DNA of 64,000 nucleotides, taken from IMG/VR virus record IMGVR_UViG_3300032018_000004, positions 16,975 to 80,974 of that record; one strand, written 5' to 3'. The notes under the pieces are model-generated. The model saw only the letters and a list, made by a program, of their open reading frames with translations, had not been told where the DNA came from and ran no database searches. The position numbers and the translations under genes were made by a program. Position 1 is the stretch's first letter. Each line of letters begins with the position of its first letter. Origin of the DNA: a virus. Shown piece by piece: positions 8,153 to 17,360 of this stretch.

Positions 8153-9559
8153 TTAAAAAATGATGCCTTTTGCCTTTTTGATTCTTTCTTCTACGAGATC
8201 ACTAATTGATTGAGTTTTAGATTTTGCAGAGAGAACTGATTCGATTACCATCTTTTTAACATCTTCTGGTGTAAAATCCAGATCAATCGTTTGTTTTTTA
8301 ATTTCAAAATCAATTACATCTTTTTCTTTCACTTTCTCTGTATATACCTTATCGGCATTTTCTTCAGGAAACTTTAATGTTTTTTCAATCTTTTCGTCAA
8401 CATACGCACGAATTGATTTAATTTCTTCAAGAATTTCTTGGAATTTATCGATATCACTTTTGGTGGCAGTTTCTGTTTCTTTAGAATCGATTATCTTTTC
8501 TTCTGTATTATCTTCCTGATTATCAATAACCATGGTTTCTTTTGTTTCTTCCTGAACGTCCAATGATTTCTTCGTTGGCTTGTCGCAACCTTCATATTGG
8601 GGGCAATTTTCTCCATCACAACTACCGTCTTCCCCATCACAAGGCATAGCATCCTTTTCAGATTTTTCTTCCGCTGCATCTTCTACAACTTCAGTCATTT
8701 CTGTTTTTTCTTCGGTTGATTCTGTCTTTTCTTCGGATGATTCGTCAGAAAAGCTTCCCCAATCTTTCTCCATTGCTTTCCGCAATTTACTCTCTTCGTC
8801 TTTAAGGGCGAGAGAAATTTTTTCTTCCATGGCATCTCTCATCTTGGACATATTGCCTTCGCATTTTTGGGAAACGCTGAGGCTCCCATCCTCATTTTTG
8901 ACCAATGGCATATAGCCCTCGATATCAATATGACCAATTACTTTTGCTTTTTCTTCGGTGGGTTCGGAAGTAAGCTCGATGTATTCTTTTGAGTCTTTTA
9001 GTTTTTCAACCATTGATTTTACTTCAGCAGATTTGATTTCCCCCCTCTCTAGGGAGGCGACCATTGATTTAGCCCCGTTAATGATGGTCGCGGAGGGATT
9101 CGCTGGTATTGTTACACATGATAATTCGAGAAGTTCACACTCTTCATATACAGTACAAGGGACTTTCCCATTTTTATCAACATATTTCTGGCTCTTTTCA
9201 TTGTCATATATTCTAACTGGTCGAAATCCAACTGAAAAACTTGACATGAAACCATTTTTGTAAAGAGAATAAATCTCATTTCCCGCTTCCGTATCTGCGA
9301 ACTTGATTTTGAATTTCAAACCATTAGAGTCAGTCTTTTGCCAAATAGATTTCGCAACTGGGAGTGACCAGTAATCATGATTTACCAAAATTACTGGATT
9401 CATTCTATAATTCTTCAATCCTTCTTCCGTCCAAGCAGAAGCAAGAATCATTTCATTATGCCTATCGACCTCATTGGTAGATGCATAGCAAACAATTGAG
9501 TTTTCATCGTCCAACATTTCGCTTTTTTGTGCATACGCGAACATTTTATTTTCAGCCAT
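8153..9559 (-). CDS. Prohead protease with C-terminal scaffold-like extension
   Basis: 468 aa. Residues 1-~165 match the HK97 prohead protease (U35): VNHDYWS gives the catalytic His61, GFMSSFSVGF the Ser near 107-109, and ELLELSCVTIPANP the closing block. Residues ~165-468 are a highly charged Glu/Lys coiled-coil extension with a small Cys cluster near 305-325, probably a scaffold or capsid-interaction tail. Typical proteases of this family are under 250 aa. Cleaves the capsid delta domain inside the prohead. Confidence 0.85.
   Translation of the reverse strand: MAENKMFAYAQKSEMLDDENSIVCYASTNEVDRHNEMILASAWTEEGLKNYRMNPVILVNHDYWSLPVAKSIWQKTDSNGLKFKIKFADTEAGNEIYSLYKNGFMSSFSVGFRPVRIYDNEKSQKYVDKNGKVPCTVYEECELLELSCVTIPANPSATIINGAKSMVASLERGEIKSAEVKSMVEKLKDSKEYIELTSEPTEEKAKVIGHIDIEGYMPLVKNEDGSLSVSQKCEGNMSKMRDAMEEKISLALKDEESKLRKAMEKDWGSFSDESSEEKTESTEEKTEMTEVVEDAAEEKSEKDAMPCDGEDGSCDGENCPQYEGCDKPTKKSLDVQEETKETMVIDNQEDNTEEKIIDSKETETATKSDIDKFQEILEEIKSIRAYVDEKIEKTLKFPEENADKVYTEKVKEKDVIDFEIKKQTIDLDFTPEDVKKMVIESVLSAKSKTQSISDLVEERIKKAKGIIF
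8349..8376 (-). promoter_or_regulatory. Sigma-28-like promoter, copy G, inside the protease gene
   Basis: Minus strand TAAAGTTT, 12 bases, GCCGATAA, then GGTA. It lies near the 3' end of the protease coding region, about 350 bases upstream of the capsid start, and would give extra capsid mRNA. Because it must also code for protein, the match to six intergenic copies is notable. Confidence 0.6.
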
Positions 9560-9580
9560 CTAAATTCCTCCTATCTTACA

Positions 9581-9799
9581 TTAAAATAATTGCATTGAAT
9601 CAAATATGTAGTTTGATCTAATTTGTTTTATTACATTTCCTTGTTCAATGCCACAGCAATATTCTTCTCCGTTTTGACATACAGATTTTATTTGTTTGTC
9701 TTTATAAATAGGGCAAAAATCATGATTTACAGGCTCAAATTGCCCATGTGTGTTCATCTTTATTCTTACTAGGTGGTAAATTTGGGTTTTATTTGCCAT
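9581..9799 (-). CDS. Hypothetical protein, 72 aa
   Basis: Contains one Cys in a DFCP segment and a CCG pair, a possible metal site. Overlaps the start of nothing but abuts the 102-aa gene by one base. Preceded by the end of that gene, with no separate promoter seen. Function unknown. Confidence 0.5.
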   Translation of the reverse strand: MANKTQIYHLVRIKMNTHGQFEPVNHDFCPIYKDKQIKSVCQNGEEYCCGIEQGNVIKQIRSNYIFDSMQLF

Positions 9800-10107
9800 T
9801 AACTTCTTCTACATAGAAAATTCATCAAACGTCTTGAGATAGATATGATATTATCAAAATATCTCCAATCCCCTTTTAATTCTGGGACCACTAAATTTTC
9901 ATCTTCTTTAATTTCTACTAATTTAAATTTCTTAAATAGTTTTACCAATTCTCCATCTTTAATTTCTGGAGTGTCTGGATAGTATTCACATGAAATAGTC
10001 AACAAGCTATCAACTTCGCATTCCATATTGAATTTCTTACAACGCTTTGGTAACCCAAGAATTTTAATTAAATCAGTTACTTCTTTGCTATGCCCATTAA
10101 AAGCCAT
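9799..10107 (-). CDS. Hypothetical protein, 102 aa
   Basis: Small mixed alpha/beta sequence with an early GLPKRCKKFNMECEVD region and a basic C-terminus ending in CRRS. Lies between the phosphoesterase gene and the 72-aa gene, both within one or two bases, so part of the same transcript. No family recognised. Confidence 0.5.
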   Translation of the reverse strand: MAFNGHSKEVTDLIKILGLPKRCKKFNMECEVDSLLTISCEYYPDTPEIKDGELVKLFKKFKLVEIKEDENLVVPELKGDWRYFDNIISISRRLMNFLCRRS

Positions 10108-10108
10108 T

Positions 10109-10885
10109 TCAGTTCTCCCTCACCATTCTCATTTTCTCCAAAGTGGTTGTTTCCATGTCGAATCTTCCTGGCTTAAATGAATCAAGAAGCACTAACCCCT
10201 TCCAGTATTCAATTATCCGACCATGAATATAATCCTCTTCATCCTCAAAGAAACAACCAACAACCAGCACCTGTTGAAGATCATCCTGACCGTGACGCTT
10301 AAAATTTTCTTCTGCTTTACAATGCGTATGCGCGAATACAACACTACCAAACATTACTTGACTAACTTTCTTTGTTATATTAACACCAGAGATTTCTTTT
10401 GCCTTATTGAAAGGAATGTGGGTGAAGGCAATATCATTTATGTAGTAGTATTCACGATATGGAATAAATTTAATTCCACGCTCTCTCAATTTTAAGTCCT
10501 GATCTACGCTAACCAAACCCTCAAATGTTGGATCGCTCTCAAGGTATCTGTCGAGGCGATTCTCGTGATTTCCATTCAAATAAATAATTTCTGGCCGATA
10601 AATTTTTTCTTTATTTTTCCTTTGTCTATCTTGCAACTCATTCAATGGGTAAAAAATAATATCAAGTGCTTTATTTCCAGTATCGATTTCTTTCTTGTAC
10701 CTTTTCCCTTCCATTTTCATACGCTTATCTCTATCCCAACCAGACAAGCACTGAAAAGTTAAAAAATCCCCCATAAAAACAATATAATCCGGCTTTTTTT
10801 CGATGATATATTGACCTAGATATAAAAACCTATCCAAATCATCATCCGCTGAAACGTGACAGTCGCCTATCGGCAAAATTAACAA
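10109..10885 (-). CDS. Calcineurin-like metallophosphoesterase
   Basis: 258 aa. Ordered metal-binding motifs are visible: GDCH (residues 7-10), MGDF, NGNHENR, THIPF and AHTH. They are the standard di-metal phosphoesterase set used to hydrolyse phosphodiesters or nucleotides. Substrate unknown; phage members may act on DNA ends, cyclic nucleotides or bis-nucleotides. Overlaps the DUF1353 gene by 7 bases. Confidence 0.85.
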   Translation of the reverse strand: MLILPIGDCHVSADDDLDRFLYLGQYIIEKKPDYIVFMGDFLTFQCLSGWDRDKRMKMEGKRYKKEIDTGNKALDIIFYPLNELQDRQRKNKEKIYRPEIIYLNGNHENRLDRYLESDPTFEGLVSVDQDLKLRERGIKFIPYREYYYINDIAFTHIPFNKAKEISGVNITKKVSQVMFGSVVFAHTHCKAEENFKRHGQDDLQQVLVVGCFFEDEEDYIHGRIIEYWKGLVLLDSFKPGRFDMETTTLEKMRMVREN

Positions 10886-11337
10886 GTCTTTCTCTCCCTA
10901 TTAAGATTTAAATTGCTGAATCCAACCAATTGCTCTCTTGCAATTCTACTCGCATCATTCTTCCTGTAATTATTCCAAGCAACCCACCCTCCAATTCTTA
11001 AAGCCCTATAAATTACAGCTCTCTGCCATTTAGATACACCAAGGACATCCATTGCTTCTAACAGTAATTGGTCACTTGCTTTCTGCGACCCCAAAAGATT
11101 CGTTTTATAGAGATGATCATGTAGTACAGCGGCCTTGCCATATTGCCCCCAAGGAGAGAGGATGTTTTGGACTATTCCTGGTATGCTTGCGCCATCAGTG
11201 ATGAACCCAATCGGCACCTCTATAATCTGTTTAGAGAGCATTCCCCCGACACGGTAGCGGAAATGCTCTCTAAGATAGAAGGTTTCAGATTCTCCGTCAA
11301 CTGGGGTGAGGAGGAGTTGGGTTGTAAAACTAGACAT
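10879..11337 (-). CDS. DUF1353 family protein
   Basis: 152 aa. The block PIGFITDGASIPG followed by ALHD-like VLHDHLYKT is the signature of DUF1353, a small family common in phages and prophages with unknown function. Conserved His/Asp suggest metal binding. Lies between the HNH gene and the phosphoesterase. Confidence 0.75.
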   Translation of the reverse strand: MSSFTTQLLLTPVDGESETFYLREHFRYRVGGMLSKQIIEVPIGFITDGASIPGIVQNILSPWGQYGKAAVLHDHLYKTNLLGSQKASDQLLLEAMDVLGVSKWQRAVIYRALRIGGWVAWNNYRKNDASRIAREQLVGFSNLNLNRERKTC

Positions 11338-11340
11338 TAA

Positions 11341-12333
11341 TTAACATCCTTTATGATCATGGCAGTCTTCGCATGTTATCAGTTGATGTGACATGTTATC
11401 TGCCTCGCTTATGTATTTAGATACCATCATATTGTGATGGATAATTAATTCAGATTGCTGTTTCTCTTTTCCGCATTTATCGCAGAAATTATACCCGAAT
11501 TCGTCTGTCTGCAATTCAAGCAGTGCCTGACGATTTACGGGTTGGTTGCAACGAGCTTGTTTTGCTACGTTCCTTAAAGATTTAGGGGTGTTCACTGTTC
11601 CAAATATATCGCACTCCTGCTTGCACTTTTCAGAACAATAGAGTCTATTTTCTCCTCTTAAAACACCACTTAATGCACCTATTCTCCATCTAATTTCCGC
11701 ATTCGTTACGGGAAAATATTCCTTACAATGAGTGCACCTACACCATAATTCGTTATCCCCTACTAATATTGGCTCTTCTTCAATGGTTAATCTTACTGCA
11801 TATGTAGAATAATTTGCAATTTTATTTCTATGGTTTCTGTCTCTTTCTATTATAATTTCCCTATTCTTCTTCCGGTATTCCTTGGTCTTTACTTCTATTA
11901 TTTTTTTATTGTTATTATAATATTTGTTTGATTTATCTATAATTGCTTCAGAATTTCTTTGATAATACTCTTTTCTCCGCGCTACAAATTCTTTATCGTG
12001 TTTATTAATTAAATATTTTTTATTTAGTTTCTTTTTTATTATTTCCCTATTTTTAACCCGATATTTATTAAAACATTCTTTGCAAATATAGCAAAGCCCA
12101 TCTTTACTTCTATTGTCTTTATAAAATCTATTTATATTTTCAACTACATTGCAGCGACTGCATCTCTTCAATCCATCTGGTAAAATTTCTTTTGGTGGAT
12201 GCTTTCTTATTCTGGCATTACGGCACTGTTTACATTCATTTCTCCTTCCATCTTTTGAATCTTTCCTTTTATAAAATTCATTTAACCATTTTTCAATTTT
12301 ACACTTTCTACAAACTTTTACTTTCGTTTTCAT
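11341..12333 (-). CDS. Free-standing HNH endonuclease with zinc knuckles (paralogue 1)
   Basis: 330 aa. The N-terminal region has repeated CxxC pairs (CRKCKIEK, CKQCR, CSRC, CKEC). A very basic middle follows, and the C-terminal HNH-type block has FCDKCG, HHNMMVSK and CEDCHDHK. The last ~110 residues closely resemble the protein at 47129-47956. Such enzymes are free-standing homing nucleases that spread between phage genomes. It interrupts the portal-to-DUF1353 order and has its own GAGGT ribosome site. Confidence 0.8.
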   Translation of the reverse strand: MKTKVKVCRKCKIEKWLNEFYKRKDSKDGRRNECKQCRNARIRKHPPKEILPDGLKRCSRCNVVENINRFYKDNRSKDGLCYICKECFNKYRVKNREIIKKKLNKKYLINKHDKEFVARRKEYYQRNSEAIIDKSNKYYNNNKKIIEVKTKEYRKKNREIIIERDRNHRNKIANYSTYAVRLTIEEEPILVGDNELWCRCTHCKEYFPVTNAEIRWRIGALSGVLRGENRLYCSEKCKQECDIFGTVNTPKSLRNVAKQARCNQPVNRQALLELQTDEFGYNFCDKCGKEKQQSELIIHHNMMVSKYISEADNMSHQLITCEDCHDHKGC

Positions 12334-12437
12334 TATATACCTCTGTAGTATATTCTGATTAATTAAATGGTGGAAATTGGTTCAGAATACCAACTTGTCG
12401 GACGCCTCCTATCCACGCATTGCTCTAATTATAATCA

Positions 12438-13826
12438 TTATTTGTATTTTGTCAATAATTCCTTCATTTTTTCTGGGGAATGAATATTATTACCGCCAAT
12501 TGAGCCTTTAGTCACCCTGCTTAAAATTTCATCAATTACCGTTGTATTCAACTGGAGTAGAGGTTCATCAAAACGAGAATCAAACGGAATTTTCCCATCT
12601 TCTTTTCTAATTTCATTTATAGTTTCAAGACCATTTTGAACATATTTTACTTGTTTATTTAATTTAAACTCATCATCTTCTGGAACGCAATTATCAAACT
12701 TTACGAACAGGCGATCAGAGTACCTTGGAATTAATTTTTCATTCAACTTCTCTTGAAATCGTTGGAGCCTTGGCTGAATTGTAGAACTCAAGTAGAGCCA
12801 AGTAGCTCCTTGAAGGTTAGCTCTATTGCTATCTTTTGAGTACATAGACAAACTTATTCCATAACTATTCAAAATTTGCTCTTTTACGAACTCTCTTCCT
12901 CCAAGGTGGGCCATTTCCTTTGGGGACACAGACAAAGCCTTATATTTAAGTCCATGATCAAGCAACGGCTGTTTCCCGGCGTTTCTTGGTCCACTAAAAG
13001 CCTGTTGTATCTCGGTTTTCAACCGCTCGAACTCATGATCCCCAAGCTCTTGGTCTGTTTCAAATAACCCAGAGAGACTATTCCCGCCATTTCTAAACAT
13101 TGCTTCTTCATATTCATTAATTGACCTATCAAGTCCATATATATCAGACACAGAAGAAAATGGAGAATATCCATAATATTGACTTTTGGGATTCGCCATT
13201 TTAAAATGAATAACTTCTGATTCTTCTAATAAGACTTCATTTTGGCCTTTAATATATTTATAGCCAGAAATAAATTTTTGAGCATCAGGAATAATTTTGC
13301 AAAATTGAGGGGGGATTGTCCAAATTTCTTTAGGTGTCCCAAATTTATCTGAAAGAATATTCCAGTAGCAATTGCCTGTAAGTTCCTGCCAAAGTTGAGT
13401 CATTTCAAATAAATCGAATGTGTTCATGAACGGATTCACATTACGCATTAAAGTATGGTAAGGATGTTCTAGCACCTCTTCAAATTCTACTGCCTTCCTC
13501 ACAGCAGGAATATTGGACAAGAAGGCATTTTCCCTTATCCCAATCTCCTGAGCCTTACTTACTGCTCTAGTAGGATAACCTTTTAAACTTCCTTTATTGT
13601 TCTTTGCAACGTAGAGACGCAGGGGAACATTAGCCACCGTAGTCGCATTTTTTGAACTCGCTACATACACCCAACTTCTATAAGCATTTATCATGCTATA
13701 GAAGTCATCATCGCTATACAACCCCCTGCCGTATTGCCAACTATTCAATTGCGGCAATGGTGATTTTCTGACAGGATAGTTTCCCGCCTTCCTCGCCTTT
13801 ATCTCAAAATCAAACGGTGATCCCAT
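12438..13826 (-). CDS. Portal protein, HK97 family
   Basis: 462 aa. Recognisable blocks are SWVYVASSKNATTVANVPLR near residue 51, the TGNCYWNI strand, PKEIWTIPP, a VIHFKMANP strand and the NLQGATWLY segment near residue 345. The dodecamer forms the DNA entry channel and docks terminase. Length is in the normal range. Stop codon lies near the 330-aa HNH gene; the terminase and tRNA lie upstream. Confidence 0.9.
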   Translation of the reverse strand: MGSPFDFEIKARKAGNYPVRKSPLPQLNSWQYGRGLYSDDDFYSMINAYRSWVYVASSKNATTVANVPLRLYVAKNNKGSLKGYPTRAVSKAQEIGIRENAFLSNIPAVRKAVEFEEVLEHPYHTLMRNVNPFMNTFDLFEMTQLWQELTGNCYWNILSDKFGTPKEIWTIPPQFCKIIPDAQKFISGYKYIKGQNEVLLEESEVIHFKMANPKSQYYGYSPFSSVSDIYGLDRSINEYEEAMFRNGGNSLSGLFETDQELGDHEFERLKTEIQQAFSGPRNAGKQPLLDHGLKYKALSVSPKEMAHLGGREFVKEQILNSYGISLSMYSKDSNRANLQGATWLYLSSTIQPRLQRFQEKLNEKLIPRYSDRLFVKFDNCVPEDDEFKLNKQVKYVQNGLETINEIRKEDGKIPFDSRFDEPLLQLNTTVIDEILSRVTKGSIGGNNIHSPEKMKELLTKYK

Positions 13827-13831
13827 ATATT

Positions 13832-14164
13832 TTAAACCTCAAGAGCTTGATTTACTTTTACACGATTTCTCAAAAAATCTTCGTGAAATGATTTGTTCAA
13901 AAATTCTTTCTTTTCAATATCAAAATATTCGCAATGAATATAGAGTTTGCATTCGTTGAGTGTTGCTACTTTATTTATAAAATTTTCACTTGAAGAGTAG
14001 TCAAGGACATAAAATTCAATCCCATTATATTCAACCATCATCCCTCTTGGAAATGAGTATTGCAATGTCTCTTCATAGAATTTGAATTCCACTTTTCTTT
14101 CTTGAATTGGAAATAGGAGTGATCTTAAAATAAAGAAGATGTGTTTTAGAGATTGGAGATTCAT
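13832..14164 (-). CDS. Hypothetical protein, 110 aa
   Basis: Mixed alpha/beta sequence with a basic N-terminus and several aromatic strands (YNGIEFYVLDYSS). It has a good AAAGGA ribosome site and lies between tRNA-Thr and the portal gene. No family recognised. Confidence 0.55.
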   Translation of the reverse strand: MNLQSLKHIFFILRSLLFPIQERKVEFKFYEETLQYSFPRGMMVEYNGIEFYVLDYSSSENFINKVATLNECKLYIHCEYFDIEKKEFLNKSFHEDFLRNRVKVNQALEV

Positions 14165-14181
14165 TTTGTCCTTTAAAAAGT

Positions 14182-14257
14182 TGGAGCTGGCAGCAGGAAT
14201 CGAACCCGCGACAATCTACTTACAAGGCAGAGGCTCTACCGACTGAGCTATACCAGC
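14182..14257 (-). tRNA. tRNA-Thr (anticodon UGU)
   Basis: 76 nt on the minus strand. Acceptor GCTGGTA pairs with TGCCAGC, discriminator T and an encoded CCA follow, the T arm has TTCGATT, and the anticodon loop CTTGTAA gives UGU (reads ACA). It lies 3 bases from the large terminase stop, so it is co-transcribed and must be processed out of the late mRNA. It could also mark an attachment site, but no duplicated end was found here. Confidence 0.93.
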
Positions 14258-14260
14258 CAT

Positions 14261-15997
14261 TTATATTAGCCTTACCCTTGGTGTCGCTTGCTCATAGAAA
14301 CACATTCTTAAAGCAGCAAATTTATCGTCACTATTCCCATTTATTTTCTTCTTTACTGTCTTTTTATCGCTTACTTTAATTTTTCCAGAATTTTGATCTT
14401 CTCCATAGTCATATGCCATCATCTGCTCTTTCAATTCTGGATCATCTGGAATCATTGCGGAAGGCTCTTTCTTTAACCATTCGGCAACTTTCCACGCAAG
14501 CTCGTCGCGAATCAGACCAAATCTGCCTATATCACACTTCTTATCGCTTGGAGCAGAAACATAAATCTTTTTTACATTAAAGTGTTGACGAATCATTTCT
14601 TTATGACAAATTGGGCATTTAAAGAAATCTTCGTCTGTATATGTTTTATCAACACCTTCGCATTCAGAGTTACAGCATTTCCAGTAAAACATTCTGGAAA
14701 TTTTTGGAGGGATAGCAGCGCCAATTCCGTCGCTTTCTACATTGATCTGTTGACCGTCTAATTCAGCAGATATCTTTGCTATTTTGTCGGCAGATAAATC
14801 AACATCAATCCCACGCCACATGTCGAAGCCAGCGACATAGTTGCCATACTTCTTAGCTACACAACTATTGTCAGTTCCTTCATCTGCTATATCACAACCA
14901 AGAATTGGCTTGATTCCCTTAATTGCATCTTTCCCGTATTGAGCGGTATATAATTTCCATCTTGTTACCGCATTATCAATATCGGTTTCGGAGAATAGAG
15001 AATTTGCAGTGCTGGTGGGATACAGGCCCAACACTTTATACGAAAATGCAGAATTAATTATCCTGCGCCATCCACCTTCAAGCGGTGGATACTCTTTGCC
15101 AGATGGAGATATGGCAATACAACCAACTAAAAATTCCGGTACTTCAAAACAAGATGAATCTGGCTCTTCATCTTCCTTTAGAGGAATTGTCCAATCGTAA
15201 ATACGCTCTACTGTTTTATCTCTCGAAACAGCCCCAGGAATTACATTTTCTCCGGTCATGACATTCGGATGAGCGAACGCGCTCAGGATTATTACATTTG
15301 CCCTTTGGTTCTTTACTTGATCATATATCCATCCAGAGCGTCTTTTAGGGTTATAAAGATTTAACTGCCTACTCCCATCACCTGATAAACAACCATCTTC
15401 CCCTCTAAATACCTCATTCGGGATGGCATCGCATTCATCATTCACAAAAAGTAAAAATGGGGCGTGAGAACCTGAGAATTTAGACTCTCTCTCCTCTTCG
15501 CTGCCGGAAGTAGGAACAGTCTTACCAAGAATAAAATGTTTGTTACTTCCTTCTGATTCTTCACCTTCTTTGTAACTTACATCATCTGTTATTTTAAGAG
15601 TGAGAATTTTATCTGTCTTGAAAAGTTTTCTGTTGGCAAGAACCATATCATTGATTTCGCTAAACAGTTTGCTTTTCAAATTCTCCTCTGGTGGTGCAGC
15701 AGTAGCAATTACCTGTGACTGTGGGAAGCACTTGTACCACCATGCAGAAACAGCGGCAGCGATGTACGTCTTCCCAACTCCCGTGGCTGATTGGCAAACA
15801 GTTACTTTGTTGTCCCTGACCGACTCTGCAATGATGACAAGATCAGGAGGGATATTTGCAATCCCTAATTCCTCTCTAAAGAATCCAACGGGATCGCTCT
15901 GGTATTGTGTTAGATCATTTCCAAGAGAGTTTTTAATCTCATCTTCGCCAAATGCCTTAATCAAGCTATCTAAGGCGGCATCGTCAAATTCAGTCAT
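14261..15997 (-). CDS. Terminase large subunit with zinc-binding insertion
   Basis: 578 aa. The ATPase part has a Walker A-like QSATGVGKT (69-77) and a Walker B FLLFVNDECD (181-190). The RNase-H-type nuclease acidic residues are seen at D369 (ILGCDIADEGTDNS), D423 (VESDGIG) and the C-terminal NSDDKFAA. Between them residues 441-464 hold a Cys cluster (CCxxxC ... CPIC) that looks like a zinc ribbon inserted in the nuclease domain. Packages and cuts concatemeric DNA at the portal. Confidence 0.9.
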   Translation of the reverse strand: MTEFDDAALDSLIKAFGEDEIKNSLGNDLTQYQSDPVGFFREELGIANIPPDLVIIAESVRDNKVTVCQSATGVGKTYIAAAVSAWWYKCFPQSQVIATAAPPEENLKSKLFSEINDMVLANRKLFKTDKILTLKITDDVSYKEGEESEGSNKHFILGKTVPTSGSEEERESKFSGSHAPFLLFVNDECDAIPNEVFRGEDGCLSGDGSRQLNLYNPKRRSGWIYDQVKNQRANVIILSAFAHPNVMTGENVIPGAVSRDKTVERIYDWTIPLKEDEEPDSSCFEVPEFLVGCIAISPSGKEYPPLEGGWRRIINSAFSYKVLGLYPTSTANSLFSETDIDNAVTRWKLYTAQYGKDAIKGIKPILGCDIADEGTDNSCVAKKYGNYVAGFDMWRGIDVDLSADKIAKISAELDGQQINVESDGIGAAIPPKISRMFYWKCCNSECEGVDKTYTDEDFFKCPICHKEMIRQHFNVKKIYVSAPSDKKCDIGRFGLIRDELAWKVAEWLKKEPSAMIPDDPELKEQMMAYDYGEDQNSGKIKVSDKKTVKKKINGNSDDKFAALRMCFYEQATPRVRLI

Positions 15998-16003
15998 AAA
16001 ATC

Positions 16004-16213
16004 CTATAGTCTGTTCGCAACTAAATATGCGCCGCGCTTAATTACCTTAACACAATCACTGGCTTTCTGAATTGTTCTATGACCACCAACACAATCGCAC
16101 AATGGGATAACATCTTCCTCTGTTACAAAGAAAGCCCTAAAATAATTCATCGAGAAATTATCACCGAAATGAAAACATCGGATTAGAAAATCTATCCCAA
16201 GATCAGAGTACAT
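16004..16213 (-). CDS. Hypothetical protein, 69 aa
   Basis: Starts at the last base of the preceding 62-aa gene. Contains a CDCVGGHRT segment that could bind metal. Lies between terminase subunit genes, so it may be a packaging accessory factor; no family recognised. Confidence 0.5.
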   Translation of the reverse strand: MYSDLGIDFLIRCFHFGDNFSMNYFRAFFVTEEDVIPLCDCVGGHRTIQKASDCVKVIKRGAYLVANRL

Positions 16214-16401
16214 TATTTATTCTCTTTAATTTCTGAAGAATCATCACGAAGAAAAGTAGGAATTACATTCTCCATCTTAGCAAAATGCAAGAAATTATTA
16301 TCCGTGGTATGAAATGTCATTATTCCCTTTTTCCACATCTCCCAATCTTGTTCAACTTCAAGATATAGAATCCTATCAGTTCCTTTTTCAAAAAATCTCA
16401 T
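16213..16401 (-). CDS. Hypothetical protein, 62 aa
   Basis: GGTGGAAAT ribosome site before ATG 16401, overlapping the small terminase stop by 4 bases. Aromatic, acidic sequence with an FFEKG start. Part of the terminase transcript; function unknown. Confidence 0.5.
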   Translation of the reverse strand: MRFFEKGTDRILYLEVEQDWEMWKKGIMTFHTTDNNFLHFAKMENVIPTFLRDDSSEIKENK

Positions 16402-17084
16402 TTATTTCCACCTATGCGCCTAGCTAACGAGACCCGAATGTTGTCTTGTGTTTCTTGGGGGAGCATTGCAAGAAACTGCTTAAAATCGACTGGCAATGTT
16501 CTCTCTGCATCTTTATCAAATAACCCTAAATTCTTGGAAAGAGCATCAAGGCCATAATTCTTCTGGAGCAATCGATAACTTTTTGGATTCCCCTTTCGGT
16601 CATATACAATATCTTGGATTGCTGCTGCTTGTTCGCGTGTCAATTTCTGTATTGGCTTTAGAACACCTTCTTCATCATAATAATCTTGGAGATTGCTATA
16701 GGCAACCGAAGCATATTCAGTTAAGACACGCTCTTGAGTGATTTGAAGCTTCTTGGTGATCTTCTTCTGCCTATTCTCAATTTCCCGTTTCACACGCGGG
16801 ATTGTGAGAAGCCTTCGTCCAAACACAGCGGCGTTCCAAATAGGCCATCCAGCCTCTTGCGCTGCCTTTTCCTCGTTGTAGTGAATCACATATTCATTAC
16901 AGAATCGCTCAACCTTGAAGGGGAGTTCATCCTTGTCTGTGATGCCATCTAATTCTTTGACTGCTGCAATATATTCTTCAGGTTCGTATGGTTGAGTTTG
17001 AATTATCTCTAATTCAGTGTCAATATATTCTTGTTTTACAGCAGTTTTTTCTTTTTTAGAGACTCTTTTTGGTTTTTCAATCAT
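16398..17084 (-). CDS. Terminase small subunit
   Basis: About 228 aa. The DNA-recognition block ERFCNEYVIHYNEEKAAQEA with the following GRRLLTIPRVKREI helix matches the Terminase_2 family, whose N-terminal helix-turn-helix binds the packaging site. I chose ATG 17084 because it overlaps the end of the upstream 59-aa gene by 8 bases (translational coupling). A TTG at 17096 is the alternative start. Works with the large subunit two genes downstream. Confidence 0.82.
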   Translation of the reverse strand: MIEKPKRVSKKEKTAVKQEYIDTELEIIQTQPYEPEEYIAAVKELDGITDKDELPFKVERFCNEYVIHYNEEKAAQEAGWPIWNAAVFGRRLLTIPRVKREIENRQKKITKKLQITQERVLTEYASVAYSNLQDYYDEEGVLKPIQKLTREQAAAIQDIVYDRKGNPKSYRLLQKNYGLDALSKNLGLFDKDAERTLPVDFKQFLAMLPQETQDNIRVSLARRIGGNK

Positions 17085-17256
17085 TAAATTCTTCAATTAT
17101 CTCTTTTAAAACGTCGATAAATCCCTCAAATTCTTCCTTTCTAATCATAGCAATCGCTTCTGATTCAGGAAAAAACTCAATAAATTCTTCCATTTTTACG
17201 ATTTCTTCTTCGTAATTTTCGATTGTTTCTTCTATTTTTTCTAAAATTTCGTTCAT
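17077..17256 (-). CDS. Small acidic helical protein, 59 aa
   Basis: Glu/Ile/Phe-rich, almost wholly helical, strongly acidic. First gene after the sigma-28-like promoter at 17301-17328 and overlapping the small terminase start by 8 bases. A GGAGGA lies about 20 bases upstream of the ATG, rather far. Function unknown; an acidic partner of DNA-binding terminase is possible. Confidence 0.55.
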   Translation of the reverse strand: MNEILEKIEETIENYEEEIVKMEEFIEFFPESEAIAMIRKEEFEGFIDVLKEIIEEFND

Positions 17257-17300
17257 CTTATTTAAGTTTTCACACTTCCTCCGTTAAATTTATATATATC

Positions 17301-17328
17301 TTATCGGCATTTTACTTAAAAAACTTTA
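17301..17328 (-). promoter_or_regulatory. Sigma-28-like promoter, copy B
   Basis: Minus strand TAAAGTTT, 12 bases, GCCGATAA. It precedes the 59-aa gene and the terminase-to-capsid operon, making it the main candidate promoter for virion genes. No sigma-70 boxes as good are visible here. Confidence 0.7.
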
Positions 17329-17360
17329 ATAATTTGTTGTATTTATGTTATATGAGCTTT

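Noticed and set aside
10865-10890. GCCGATAG near the phosphoesterase start as a sigma-28 -10 box
   Set aside because: Last base of the box differs and no TAAAGTTT lies upstream.
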